Below are positions 25,465 through 34,638 of a stretch of DNA of 64,000 bases, one piece after another (position 1 is the first letter of the stretch; the number at the start of each line of letters is the position of its first letter). This DNA comes from Fibrobacter sp. UWR2 (lineage in GTDB: Bacteria > Fibrobacterota > Fibrobacteria > Fibrobacterales > Fibrobacteraceae): positions 124,001 through 188,000 of the forward strand of contig NZ_MWQE01000002.1 of assembly GCF_002210285.1 (NCBI RefSeq). The letters run 5' to 3'. Both the position numbers and the translations under genes were made by a program. Under the pieces are notes generated by a model. The model was not told the origin of the DNA and did not search any database. It saw nothing but the letters and a program-made list of their open reading frames with translations.

Positions 25465-27021
25465 ATGATGTTGAAATTGAAAAAAGGTACAGTGATATTC
25501 CGTAATCCTCAAATTTTTGCTGTTGATACTAAGTTGGTTGTTCTAGAGCGTGTTTTGACAAAATTGTTCATGCTTATTTATACAGATGGAGTTTCTCTAA
25601 CGCTGAAGGTTAAAAAGGAGCATGATGTAAAAACATTAACTGAATATGTTGAATTGCTGGAAAAAGATGGGTTAGTTTCTAATGCCGAAAAAAATTTTGA
25701 CGCAGTTGAAGACTGGCTACGTAGCAATCTACTTGAAATGGTTTTCCGAGGCAACGTCATTAAGGAAAAAGTATGTAGTCTTAAACCAATGCATTTGCTG
25801 AGTTTTAGAATTCAAAATCTAAAGTATTGCCGCGACTATAATACATCGGACCAGTTGTATCTTATGTTACGAAGCTGTCCAGAGGTTCTTGCAGGGTTAA
25901 AGCAGTATCTTTGTAAAGGGTGGGATGTAAATAGTAATTCTCTTGTAAAATCTGCGGATCTTGACGTGGACACCGCAGGGATTCTTTATCTAGTTAAAGA
26001 ACTGAAGGAAACAAAAACTCTTAATACAAAGGACACTCCTGAGCCATTGCTGAAAAAGCAATCTGATTTATTCAATGATGATGTTCGCCGTCTTCTTGTT
26101 TATCAAGAAAAATTACCAAGATCCGTATTTATTGAATACTTCAAGATTCTTTGTGGATTTCATCTCGCTTTATATACGATGAAACTTGTCTACCTTTTGC
26201 CCCAAATGGTCGATCAGGGGAAAATCGATGTCGAAGATGATTGGTCGATGATTGTTGATGTGACGGATAATTTGAATAGTAAGATTTCAAAATATGCTAA
26301 GGATGATTTTGAAAAGAACGAAAATAATTATCGTCGGTATATTAGAGCGACATACTCCATAGATGTTGTTCAAAATTGGCTTTCGAGAAATAATACAAAG
26401 GTGACTATCGCTCAGGTTCTTCAAAAGATTAAAGATGGGTTGAGCGAAGAATATTTTAATATCCGATTACAGGATGTGTTGAGCGATTTGCCTGATGTAA
26501 GCGAAAAGGAATTTGATAAAAAAGACTATGAAGAACAATTCAAATATTTTAAGGATTACTCTTCTTTCCAGAAATTTGTTTATTTATTAGAGTCTTCGAA
26601 TTTAGGTTTTTCTCAATACAAATATCTTAGACAGTTTATTGATGCTGCAACAATGAAAAATTCGCCATCAAAATTACTTGCGGATGGCCGTTCCAGAAAA
26701 TATCCGAGACGTGGAGCCTTAGGTTCAAAACTGCTGGAAACGCTGGTTCAAATTTTGGTTCTGGAACCTATTGATGGTGGAAATTATCAGTCCAAATCGT
26801 TGTCTATTGATGAATTGGCTCAACTGATCCGTTCTCGGTATGGCTTGATTATCAATGGCGTTGGCGATTCTCGATTCAAGAATGCAGACGTGGAAACATG
26901 TTCAGCATTTAAGGAAAATATGGATGCGTTCAAGAATAAGTTGCGGCAAATCGGTTTCTATACAGATTTGAGCGATGCTTGCTTATTGCAAAAAATTCGT
27001 CCCCGTTACAATTTTAACTAA
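25465..27021 (+). CDS. DptG-like defence protein (MADS MAD7-like), function unknown
   Basis: 518 residues, starting 1 bp after the kinase stop, with AGGAG in the end of that gene. Mostly helical, no enzyme motif seen. The C-terminal block (RYGLIINGVGDSRFKNADVE, FKNKLRQIGFYTDLSDA, then KIRPRYNF) looks like the conserved end of DptG/MAD7 proteins as I remember them. It lies between the kinase and the giant ATPase and is presumably a structural partner. AT-rich codon use like the rest of the island. Confidence 0.62.
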   Translation: MMLKLKKGTVIFRNPQIFAVDTKLVVLERVLTKLFMLIYTDGVSLTLKVKKEHDVKTLTEYVELLEKDGLVSNAEKNFDAVEDWLRSNLLEMVFRGNVIKEKVCSLKPMHLLSFRIQNLKYCRDYNTSDQLYLMLRSCPEVLAGLKQYLCKGWDVNSNSLVKSADLDVDTAGILYLVKELKETKTLNTKDTPEPLLKKQSDLFNDDVRRLLVYQEKLPRSVFIEYFKILCGFHLALYTMKLVYLLPQMVDQGKIDVEDDWSMIVDVTDNLNSKISKYAKDDFEKNENNYRRYIRATYSIDVVQNWLSRNNTKVTIAQVLQKIKDGLSEEYFNIRLQDVLSDLPDVSEKEFDKKDYEEQFKYFKDYSSFQKFVYLLESSNLGFSQYKYLRQFIDAATMKNSPSKLLADGRSRKYPRRGALGSKLLETLVQILVLEPIDGGNYQSKSLSIDELAQLIRSRYGLIINGVGDSRFKNADVETCSAFKENMDAFKNKLRQIGFYTDLSDACLLQKIRPRYNFN

Positions 27022-27030
27022 GGTGTTGTC

Positions 27031-30000
27031 ATGAGTATTCAGGAATTGTATTACGACAAGTTTCTCGGATTCGTTGTTTCTCGTTATGAGAAGACTATTA
27101 AAGAAGTTAAGCCGGGACACCGAATGAAAATTACAGGTTTGTCGCTTGACAAACTTCAGCGGCTGATTACGCCTTTGCGAGAGATAAACCCCTCCGTTAA
27201 GATGTTTATTCTTTCGGATTCACTTTCGGGTGATGATTATGTCCATGCTTCGAAATTGATTGAACTCAGAAATGAAAGCCCCGATGCAATTCTTGCCTTA
27301 ATTCCATCGGATAGTTCAACATCTGCTGAAGATTCCTATGGTGCGGCATTTCAGGAATTGTCTGTGTCGGATTTGCAAAAAGACTTTTTGGACTTCTTGC
27401 TTGCTAAAATTCCCCAAGATAAAACACATTTGTTCCAGATTTTTTTCAACGCTTTTGCTGAATTTAAACTATTTGCATCGGATGATTTAAGCAATTTAGT
27501 GAACTATTTGCTTTTTGTTAATTCCGAAAATTATTCTCTTGAATCGTGGGGCAATGGTCTCCAATTCATGGGAATGATTCCCGATTCAGATTTGGCGAAA
27601 AATGAACAGGATTTGAAGCGTTATTTCAAATTGAATTTTGAAATGTGCACATCTCTGCTTTGTGATTTTTCTTTAACAGAACTGGATCGCGTCAATAAGC
27701 TTCCTTTAAGCCCTGATTCCATTCAAAATGAAGTTATTGATTTCTTGACAAAAGAAAAAGATGTTCGTGATAGCATTGAACTTTGCAAAAGAATTTATGA
27801 GAAATATCCTAAACTTAATTTCTCTAGATGGAAAAACTATCTCACAGTTGCTGTAAACAAGAAAAATGTTAAGGTCTATGCTGATTTGGTGCCAGGGAAA
27901 AAAGATGGTGAAGAATTAATAAAAGACCCTACTGGAAATTTGGTGCTGAACATTAAGGATGGAAAGAAAAAAGGGAAAATCTCTTTTACAGTTGTTGTTG
28001 ATCCGGCTCCAGCGCAAAACCCAGATATTATGGCGTTTGAAATATGCTTGATAAGGCGTGAAGACTTTACGTTGGTGGATACGCTAAAGAAAGCGAAACT
28101 TGGTGCCAATCGAAAAAGTGCCAAACGCAAAATGTCCGTTAATATTGAAAACGAAGCATACGAATCCGGTGATTATATGCTTCGTGTCAATGCTATTGAC
28201 GAAAACGATGTTGTTCTTAATGTTGACAATGATTTTAAGGACGAAGAAAAACAAAGTAAATGGGAGGAAGAAAAGGCTGAAAATCCGGAAAAGTCCAAAG
28301 AACAATTTCGATTGGATAATCAGGCTGCCTATTGTAATGAAACCGTTGTGTTTACAATAAACAATGCCGTATCTTCTGACGAACTTGAAGAGTCTGAAGA
28401 AGTTGAAAAAAGAGCGAAGGTCAATACATTTTTGCAGGGGTTCATCCGTCAACGAGTATCGCTGTTAGTGAGCGATAAAGAAATTGAACTGGATGAATAC
28501 GATGAACCCAAAAATGGTTGGCAGCATGGTTCCTTGAATGACATTTTCCAGTTTGATTTGTCGTCTAAATTTGCGTTCCAAATACAGTTGCCAAAGAAAC
28601 TTATTGCCCTAGAAACATCCTTCTTAAAAAATCGAGATGCGTTTGGATATATCAATGCTACAGTCGGTGCGAATATAACTGATGTAAATTTGCAAAGTTT
28701 ACGATTTAGCGCTTTGTCTCAAGATAAAATTCCAGTCGAATTAAAAAAATTAAGGTCTGAATTGTTTGAGGTTATTTCGCAGTCGGCAAAAGAAGATTCT
28801 GGCTTGCTTGAAACATTTGATATTGCAAATAACCAAGACTTGATTATAAATTATTTGGCGGAATATAATTCCTGGTTGGCTGATTTGTCGGCTCAGAATC
28901 TTTCGGAAAGTGACTCTGTTGCCGTTCAGTTTATTGATATGGTTAAATTGGAGGTGGAACTTCCTAACGGGACTTACACCGATGTTTGCCTTATTTCGCC
29001 TTTGCATCCACTTCGTTTGGGTTGGATGGTAAATCTATGGGGTTTGTTCCAAAATTGGGAAAACAGTACAAAAGAGTTTGATGCATACCGGAAATCTTGG
29101 ACAAAAAAGCTGGACCAGCTTTTCTATGGCAAACTGAAAATGGATGTAGCTCCATTAATCTTGGCTGATGAAAAGTTGCAAGACCCGTATCAATATATTG
29201 GTGAAATAACATTTGGATGGGGAATTTATTCTCGCCCCGCAATAAGCAAGGATAAGTCTTTGTCTTCTGATGCAAGGCAAATAAAGGCTTATACATCGTC
29301 CTTGCTCAATATCTCCAGCGATAAGATTATTGACAGCGATGTTAGTGCTGAATTGGTGGAAAAATACATCAACCGATTTGCCAAATCGCATCCTTATGCG
29401 AAAAAATTGGTTCTGAACTTGTTCAATGCGGGTGATGCGATTTCTTTTGTAAATGCCTTGAAGTCAATTGAATTGAAAAACTCTGCATTGACTTATGAAA
29501 TAAGAATCTTTTCAGAGTCGAATTTGATAAAATCTGGAAGCGCTCTTCGAGAACTTATAAATCCGGAATCCAATGTCGCCGAAGGTGCGGAGGCCTTTTC
29601 GCAAGCATCGCGTAATCGACTTTTTCCAAAAATACGTTTCTCCTTGAATGATACGCAGCAATTTATTCAAGACCCGAACCATTATCAAGCCCATATTTCG
29701 TTCTTGATAAATCCGTTCCAGATTCAATCATCTTTGGTGCGACCCAATAAATTAGATCGATCTTTCTACTTGAATTCCTTGATTTGCCGTAGCGTAATTG
29801 CGTATGAGGAAAATGGTGGCGACTCCACGTGGTATCGCTATATATCTGAAAAAATCTTGCCGAATCCTGTAGAGGAATTTGCTAACACAGAAGTTGATTT
29901 GTTGAAAAACATTCAAAATTTGGTGGGTAAGATAATGTCTAATACCATAGACAGTTCGTTGCCTACGACAACATTAGTTTTGAAGGAATCCGACCGTGTT

Positions 30001-32544
30001 CTCCTTAATTTGGTTCACGATGTTTCTGATTGGGTGGTGACATTCGATAAGAACATGGGGCCTGAATTCTTCGACCTTCCGGCAAATTCGGGAGAAAATC
30101 AAAAGATTCCTTATTTGCTGGACTATATTCCAGGACAAGAATCCGCAGGAACATCAGCTTTCTTGACTTCTAAGCCCACAAGTGAAATTGAGGGGCTAAT
30201 GAAGCCAATGTTTAGCGAGTATGGAATTGATTTGTCTGGCAATGAACAGTTCTTGGAATTACTTGAAGATGTAAGAACTGTTAGCAGTTCTCTCATAATG
30301 CAAGCAGGAACGACGAAAAATAAGGCTTTTGAAGTTTTAGGGACGACCCTGACAAAGCGGTTCTTGAAGAAGAAAGGTTTGTTAAACGAGGCTTTTATTA
30401 TCCCTATCGATTTGCATCAAGAACTGTTTGCGGATCTTGATACGGGCGATCGTGAACGTGCTGACAATTTGCTTGTAAATATTGATGTTGAATCCAAGGA
30501 AATTGTATTTACCGTTGTTGAAATAAAGTGCAGAAAATCTCTGAGTGAAAGCGAAGAAAATGACTTGAAATGTAAAATACAGGCTCAACTTATCAATACT
30601 GTGTCTGCTTTGCAACAACGATTTGGTAAACCGTTAGATGGTAGTCCAGAGAGATTGGATAGAGAACTCCAGATTTTGGAATTAGTTGATTTGTTGAGTT
30701 TCTATATCAAGAGGTCTCAGCGCTATGCACAATTAGACCCGATTGTTGCTGAAGAATATTTGGTATTCTTGTCAGAATTGGAAAAGTTGGATTATAACCT
30801 AAAGTTCAAGCAAATTGGTGTGATATATAACTTTAGCCAACATGAACGCCAAAAGAAATGTTTTGAAGGCGATAGTTGCATTTTTACGATGGGCGAATCT
30901 GTTATTGGAGAAATTCTGGGCGACAATGCAACACTGAATACAGAACGATTGAAGCAACTTGATAACGATAAGGAATTCTGTGATGCGTTTGAACCGAATC
31001 GTAAAGAAAATATTGTACGGATTAGAACTTTGCGAGATGGTGGCATTTTGCCTGAAGACCGTCAAGAAGAACCTGAATCTGATGATGTTGAAATTGCCAA
31101 TGAAAAAGATGAGAATGCTAGTACGGCGGTAATTGAAGCTCCTACAGATTTCATTCCGAAAGAAATAGAATCAGCGACTTTAGAGGAAGAACCGATTCAA
31201 CCAGAATCCCTTTCAAAGGAAACTCAGGAAAAACCTGCTGCGGAATCAAAATCTGTGGCTGATTTTTCGCCTAAGGAAAAAGCATCTAGTGATGAGAACA
31301 TTCAGGAGAATGTAGATAGTAATTATGAACCTCCTGTTTGTGATGTATTGATTGGTAAAACAGATGCGGATACTCCACAATATGGCATTATTGGAAAAAC
31401 TGTAGATAACAAACGATTAATCGGTATTGATTTGAATGAATGCAATACTGTCAGTTTGTTCGGTGTTCAAGGGGCTGGGAAGAGTTATACAATTGGAACT
31501 GTTGCAGAAATGACTTTGAAACAGTTTAGTAAAGTGAATAAGTTGCCTGCACCTCTTGCTAGTGTCATTTTCCATTATAGCGAGAGCATGGATTATGCCC
31601 CTGAGTTCACATCAATGGTTTATCCAAATGATGACGAAAGACAGCTTGCTCGTTTGAAACAAGAATATGGTGCCGAAGCAGGATCTGTAAAAGATGTAAT
31701 ACTTCTTACGCCTGAAAGCCAAGTCGAAAAAAGAAAGAGCGAATACCCTGGCATAGAAATTGCGCCAATTGGGTTTGCTGCCTCGGAATTGAATGTCGCT
31801 GATTGGATGTTCCTGCTTGGAGCTATAGGCAACGAGTCCACATATGTGAAAGAACTAAAGCAGATAATGAAGGCATGTCGCCATGATATGACGCTAACAA
31901 ACATTAGGATGGGCGTTAATCAGAACGCATTCCTGTCAAGTTCTCAGAAGAATTTGGCTTTGCAAAAACTGAAGTTTGCCGAAGACTATATTTTGAACGA
32001 TAGTTTGCTTAAACAATATATGCGTCCTGGTCGCTTGATTATTGTGGATCTGCGTGATGAATTCATTGAGAAGAATGAAGCGCTAGGATTATTCGTTGTG
32101 ATGCTCAATATATTTGCAAGTGTCAAGGCCGTTGATGGTAAACAGTTTAACAAATTCATTGTTTTTGATGAAGCCCATAAATACATGAATGACAAGGACC
32201 TTGTCGCCTCTATTACTACGGCAATTCGTGAAATGAGACATAAAGGTGTGTCCATTATGATTGCTAGCCAAGATCCGATGAGTTTGCCAAGTGAAATTAT
32301 TGAACTTAGTTCTATTGTGATAATGCACAAGTTTAGTTCGCCTGCGTGGGTAAAACATGTCCAAAAGGCGATTACGGCTTTACAAACATTGACGCCTGCA
32401 GCGATGTCTTCACTCTCATCTGGTGAAGCATATTTGTGGGCAAACAAAGCTACGGATAGGGCATTTACGCAAAGGCCCGTGAAAATATCGATCCGCCCCC
32501 GTGTTACTAAGCATGGTGGCGATACGATAAATGCGGTAAAGTAA
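27031..32544 (+). CDS. DptH-like protein with HerA/FtsK-type ATPase (MADS MAD8-like)
   Basis: 1837 residues. The N-terminal ~1100 residues show a beta-sandwich-like stretch near 290-450 and the DptH-like SPLHPLRLGWMVNLW near 655. Near 1163 a strand pair ADNLLVNID / FTVVEIKCR has the D...E-x-K layout of PD-(D/E)xK nucleases. An acidic, disordered linker follows (about 1340-1440). The C-terminal ATPase has Walker A GVQGAGKSYT near 1478, Walker B FIVFDEAHKYM near 1710, and SIMIASQDP. A DNA translocase coupled to cleavage is the likely role (inference). Confidence 0.75.
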   Translation: MSIQELYYDKFLGFVVSRYEKTIKEVKPGHRMKITGLSLDKLQRLITPLREINPSVKMFILSDSLSGDDYVHASKLIELRNESPDAILALIPSDSSTSAEDSYGAAFQELSVSDLQKDFLDFLLAKIPQDKTHLFQIFFNAFAEFKLFASDDLSNLVNYLLFVNSENYSLESWGNGLQFMGMIPDSDLAKNEQDLKRYFKLNFEMCTSLLCDFSLTELDRVNKLPLSPDSIQNEVIDFLTKEKDVRDSIELCKRIYEKYPKLNFSRWKNYLTVAVNKKNVKVYADLVPGKKDGEELIKDPTGNLVLNIKDGKKKGKISFTVVVDPAPAQNPDIMAFEICLIRREDFTLVDTLKKAKLGANRKSAKRKMSVNIENEAYESGDYMLRVNAIDENDVVLNVDNDFKDEEKQSKWEEEKAENPEKSKEQFRLDNQAAYCNETVVFTINNAVSSDELEESEEVEKRAKVNTFLQGFIRQRVSLLVSDKEIELDEYDEPKNGWQHGSLNDIFQFDLSSKFAFQIQLPKKLIALETSFLKNRDAFGYINATVGANITDVNLQSLRFSALSQDKIPVELKKLRSELFEVISQSAKEDSGLLETFDIANNQDLIINYLAEYNSWLADLSAQNLSESDSVAVQFIDMVKLEVELPNGTYTDVCLISPLHPLRLGWMVNLWGLFQNWENSTKEFDAYRKSWTKKLDQLFYGKLKMDVAPLILADEKLQDPYQYIGEITFGWGIYSRPAISKDKSLSSDARQIKAYTSSLLNISSDKIIDSDVSAELVEKYINRFAKSHPYAKKLVLNLFNAGDAISFVNALKSIELKNSALTYEIRIFSESNLIKSGSALRELINPESNVAEGAEAFSQASRNRLFPKIRFSLNDTQQFIQDPNHYQAHISFLINPFQIQSSLVRPNKLDRSFYLNSLICRSVIAYEENGGDSTWYRYISEKILPNPVEEFANTEVDLLKNIQNLVGKIMSNTIDSSLPTTTLVLKESDRVLLNLVHDVSDWVVTFDKNMGPEFFDLPANSGENQKIPYLLDYIPGQESAGTSAFLTSKPTSEIEGLMKPMFSEYGIDLSGNEQFLELLEDVRTVSSSLIMQAGTTKNKAFEVLGTTLTKRFLKKKGLLNEAFIIPIDLHQELFADLDTGDRERADNLLVNIDVESKEIVFTVVEIKCRKSLSESEENDLKCKIQAQLINTVSALQQRFGKPLDGSPERLDRELQILELVDLLSFYIKRSQRYAQLDPIVAEEYLVFLSELEKLDYNLKFKQIGVIYNFSQHERQKKCFEGDSCIFTMGESVIGEILGDNATLNTERLKQLDNDKEFCDAFEPNRKENIVRIRTLRDGGILPEDRQEEPESDDVEIANEKDENASTAVIEAPTDFIPKEIESATLEEEPIQPESLSKETQEKPAAESKSVADFSPKEKASSDENIQENVDSNYEPPVCDVLIGKTDADTPQYGIIGKTVDNKRLIGIDLNECNTVSLFGVQGAGKSYTIGTVAEMTLKQFSKVNKLPAPLASVIFHYSESMDYAPEFTSMVYPNDDERQLARLKQEYGAEAGSVKDVILLTPESQVEKRKSEYPGIEIAPIGFAASELNVADWMFLLGAIGNESTYVKELKQIMKACRHDMTLTNIRMGVNQNAFLSSSQKNLALQKLKFAEDYILNDSLLKQYMRPGRLIIVDLRDEFIEKNEALGLFVVMLNIFASVKAVDGKQFNKFIVFDEAHKYMNDKDLVASITTAIREMRHKGVSIMIASQDPMSLPSEIIELSSIVIMHKFSSPAWVKHVQKAITALQTLTPAAMSSLSSGEAYLWANKATDRAFTQRPVKISIRPRVTKHGGDTINAVK

Positions 32545-32570
32545 AGAATTTATGAAAAAAGAGAAAGCCT

Positions 32571-33110
32571 ATGTCTAAATCCCTAGAAAAATTTAATGTA
32601 TCCATCCAAGATTCAAAGAATCTTTTAGATATGTTTGACAAACAGAGTAAATCAAATCCTGAAAATGCTGAGGTGTTGAAACGTGCCGGACTTGTCATGG
32701 CTTTTACGGCATGGGAAACATACGTGGAGGATCGCTTGACGGAGTCCTTGTCGCTGCAGATGAAGTTGATAAAAGGATGCTCGTTAGGAGATTTTTTCCA
32801 AAAGAAATTAGATGAAGAATTAAAACGATTCAATACGCCGACATCCGACAAAACAAAGAAATTATACAAGGATTTCTTGGGAATTGAAGATGTAACGGAA
32901 GGCTGGAAATGGAGTAATTATGAGCCCGCCAAATCGCGAGAACAATTGAACAAATGGATTGCCTTGCGTGGTGAGATTGTGCACCATGCAAAAGGTGTTT
33001 CGACAAATCCGCAACCTCACATTGTAAAGAAAGATGATTTGTCCAAATGCATTACCTTTTTAGAAGGACTTGTAAAAACTTTTGATGCATATGTAGAAAA
33101 GGTCCTTTGA
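32571..33110 (+). CDS. HEPN-domain protein (RiboL-PSP-HEPN/MAE_28990-like)
   Basis: 179 residues, 26 bp after the ATPase gene and in the same unit. It has an all-helical HEPN outline: MAFTAWETYVEDRLTESLS near residue 45, and the RNase signature Arg-x4-His in LRGEIVHHAKG near residue 133. HEPN proteins of this kind are ribonucleases used as toxins or phage-defence effectors. It may be the RNA-cutting effector, or an optional extra of the island. The stop is 5 bp before the next start. Confidence 0.72.
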   Translation: MSKSLEKFNVSIQDSKNLLDMFDKQSKSNPENAEVLKRAGLVMAFTAWETYVEDRLTESLSLQMKLIKGCSLGDFFQKKLDEELKRFNTPTSDKTKKLYKDFLGIEDVTEGWKWSNYEPAKSREQLNKWIALRGEIVHHAKGVSTNPQPHIVKKDDLSKCITFLEGLVKTFDAYVEKVL

Positions 33111-33115
33111 TATAT

Positions 33116-33796
33116 ATGGATAAAGAAAAACTTATAAAGGCAATCAATCAAAAAGGGTTGCGTAATAGTCTCATTTCTATTTATTACAACATAGGAAGAA
33201 CGTTGCCGTTCCGTGCGCAGCGCTTTCCTGATGGTCGGGTTTCCGATTGGTATCGGTCGCAGTTTGTTGAAGTCCATGAGGTAAAGCCTGGTGGTAAAGG
33301 CGGAAAGTACGGTTACGCCTATGGATTCTATTTCAGGAATGGAGAACGCGCGGATGCTACGGAAAACAACCCCGAGCAGAGTTGGTGCAAAACGAGTGAT
33401 ACCGAGCCGCAGGGGATTCCGTGTGCCGCTTGTGGTTCATGGGTGCTTCTAGATATTCTGGGAGAAGCGACATCGGAGCCTACAAAAATTTATGGCGTAA
33501 ACGATGTCTTGGAAGTCGGCAAGCATAAGGGAAAGACTTTGGCTGAAGTTATCCGCTCTGATTGGGGGTGGGTAAAGTGGGCTAAAGAAAATGCGGAACA
33601 CATCTTTTTTGATATGGATGAAGTGGTGGAGGAAAGGAATAAAAGCATTAAGCCCCTTCATCCAGAAGATGTGTTGACCTATGGTAAGTATAAAGGGCAA
33701 AGTATTAGAGATATAGCCGATCTCGATATGAATTATCTAAAATGGCTTGCTGCTAATAACGATGACTTTGTCTTTGATTTCACAGAATTGTCCTAA
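33116..33796 (+). CDS. protein with two ExoX-C-like modules
   Basis: 226 residues from ATG 33116 (TTG 33107 is the alternative). The N-terminal half is unknown, with CAACGSW in the middle. The C-terminal half has two repeats of the ExoX-C-like module found at the end of DnaQ-type exonucleases: VLEVGKHKGKTLAEVI with WVKWAKEN, and VLTYGKYKGQSIRDIADLD with YLKWLAAN. No exonuclease domain is present. Such modules probably bind nucleic acid. Last gene of the defence unit. Confidence 0.65.
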   Translation: MDKEKLIKAINQKGLRNSLISIYYNIGRTLPFRAQRFPDGRVSDWYRSQFVEVHEVKPGGKGGKYGYAYGFYFRNGERADATENNPEQSWCKTSDTEPQGIPCAACGSWVLLDILGEATSEPTKIYGVNDVLEVGKHKGKTLAEVIRSDWGWVKWAKENAEHIFFDMDEVVEERNKSIKPLHPEDVLTYGKYKGQSIRDIADLDMNYLKWLAANNDDFVFDFTELS

Positions 33797-34110
33797 AAGT
33801 GCGATATTTGCTTTTTGCGTTAGGGATAGTGACCCCTTGGGGCGGAGACTTGCAATGGAGATCCCCGCCTTCGCGGGGATGACAAGTGTAAGGCTCCGTT
33901 TTATGAGGTTGGGCGGGAACGGAGTGAACCGGGCAACCCATAAAATATAGCCCGGCCCACGCAAGTGGGAAACGCCCCCAAAAAGGCGATATTAAACGGT
34001 TGGCTATTTGACTTTTTGCCTCTATTTATATATTTTATAGGAAACTGGTCCCATTAAGGTGAAAGCAGGCTTCATGCCATGCGTTTCGACAGAAACCATA
34101 AAAGCGCGTG
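33797..34110. repeat. intergenic repeat-rich stretch with REP palindrome
   Basis: No gene seen. It opens with CTTTTTGCGTTAGGG, also found after the terminator at 40848, then CCCCTTGGGG, and the REP palindrome ATCCCCGCcttcGCGGGGAT at 33861-33880. A further GC-rich compound inverted repeat around CCGGGCAACCCA follows to about 33985. The stretch marks the right border of the defence island. A TATATATTTTATAGG sequence near 34025 could be a promoter. Confidence 0.5.
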
Positions 34111-34117
34111 TTTTCAC

Positions 34118-34134
34118 TATGCGTCCTGCGCATA
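34118..34134 (+). promoter_or_regulatory. LysR-type box upstream of the ABM gene
   Basis: TATGCG-tcctg-CGCATA, a T-N11-A palindrome, followed by CTGAGCATGAAAA. It ends 44 bp before the TATATT at 34179-34184, placing its centre near -65, where LysR activators bind. Confidence 0.78.
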
Positions 34135-34211
34135 CTGAGCATGAAAATTAAGCATTTTGTGCATGCTCCGAAATTATTTATATTATGTTTAAAGCATTTC
34201 GGAGTGGCAAA

Positions 34212-34613
34212 ATGAAACTCAAGTTTTTAACACTATTTTCAATCCTTGCGCTCGCTGCGAGCGTTTTTGCGGAGAGTGCCATGAGCAACATTACGGTAAA
34301 CCTGCGCTATACGGGCAAGAACGGGGCGGCAAAGAAGTTCGCCGAAGAGATGGTCTCTAGCGGGACGGTGGCGAAAATCCGTGCCGAGAAGGGAAACATC
34401 CGCTACGAATATTTCCAGTCGCTGGACGATCCCGAGACCATCTTGCTGATTGACGCGTGGGAAAGCCAGGCCGCCATCGATGTGCACCATGCTTCGCCCA
34501 TGATGAAGACGATTGCGAAACTCCGCGACAAGTACGACTTGAAAATGACTGTCGAACGCTACACGCCCGACAACACCATGCCCAAGACCGACGAAAAATT
34601 CATCAGGAAATAA
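34212..34613 (+). CDS. exported antibiotic-biosynthesis-monooxygenase (ABM) domain protein
   Basis: 133 residues from ATG 34212 (CGGAGTGG upstream; the in-frame ATG 34185 overlaps the promoter). Signal peptide LTLFSILALAASVFAES, then one ABM domain: ITVNLRYTGKNGAAKKFAEE, YEYFQSLDDPETILLIDAWE, and AIDVHHASPMMKTIAKL. ABM proteins of the YgiN type act on quinols; a periplasmic one is unusual. Controlled by the LysR-type box at 34118-34134. Convergent with the lysR gene, 25 bp away. Confidence 0.84.
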   Translation: MKLKFLTLFSILALAASVFAESAMSNITVNLRYTGKNGAAKKFAEEMVSSGTVAKIRAEKGNIRYEYFQSLDDPETILLIDAWESQAAIDVHHASPMMKTIAKLRDKYDLKMTVERYTPDNTMPKTDEKFIRK

Positions 34614-34638
34614 GTCGCGACAATGCAATGCCCGCGCA

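Noticed and set aside
17912-32544. Classical type I restriction-modification, BREX-2 or Dnd/Dpt system
   Set aside because: HsdM and HsdS are present but no HsdR. The NERD-kinase resembles PglW but PglX/Y/Z are absent. DptF/G/H-like parts occur but no DndBCDE. A MADS-like assignment explains more of the set.
33747-33950. Plus-strand ORF containing EIPAFAGMT
   Set aside because: The peptide is the usual translation of a REP palindrome and overlaps the end of a real gene in another frame.
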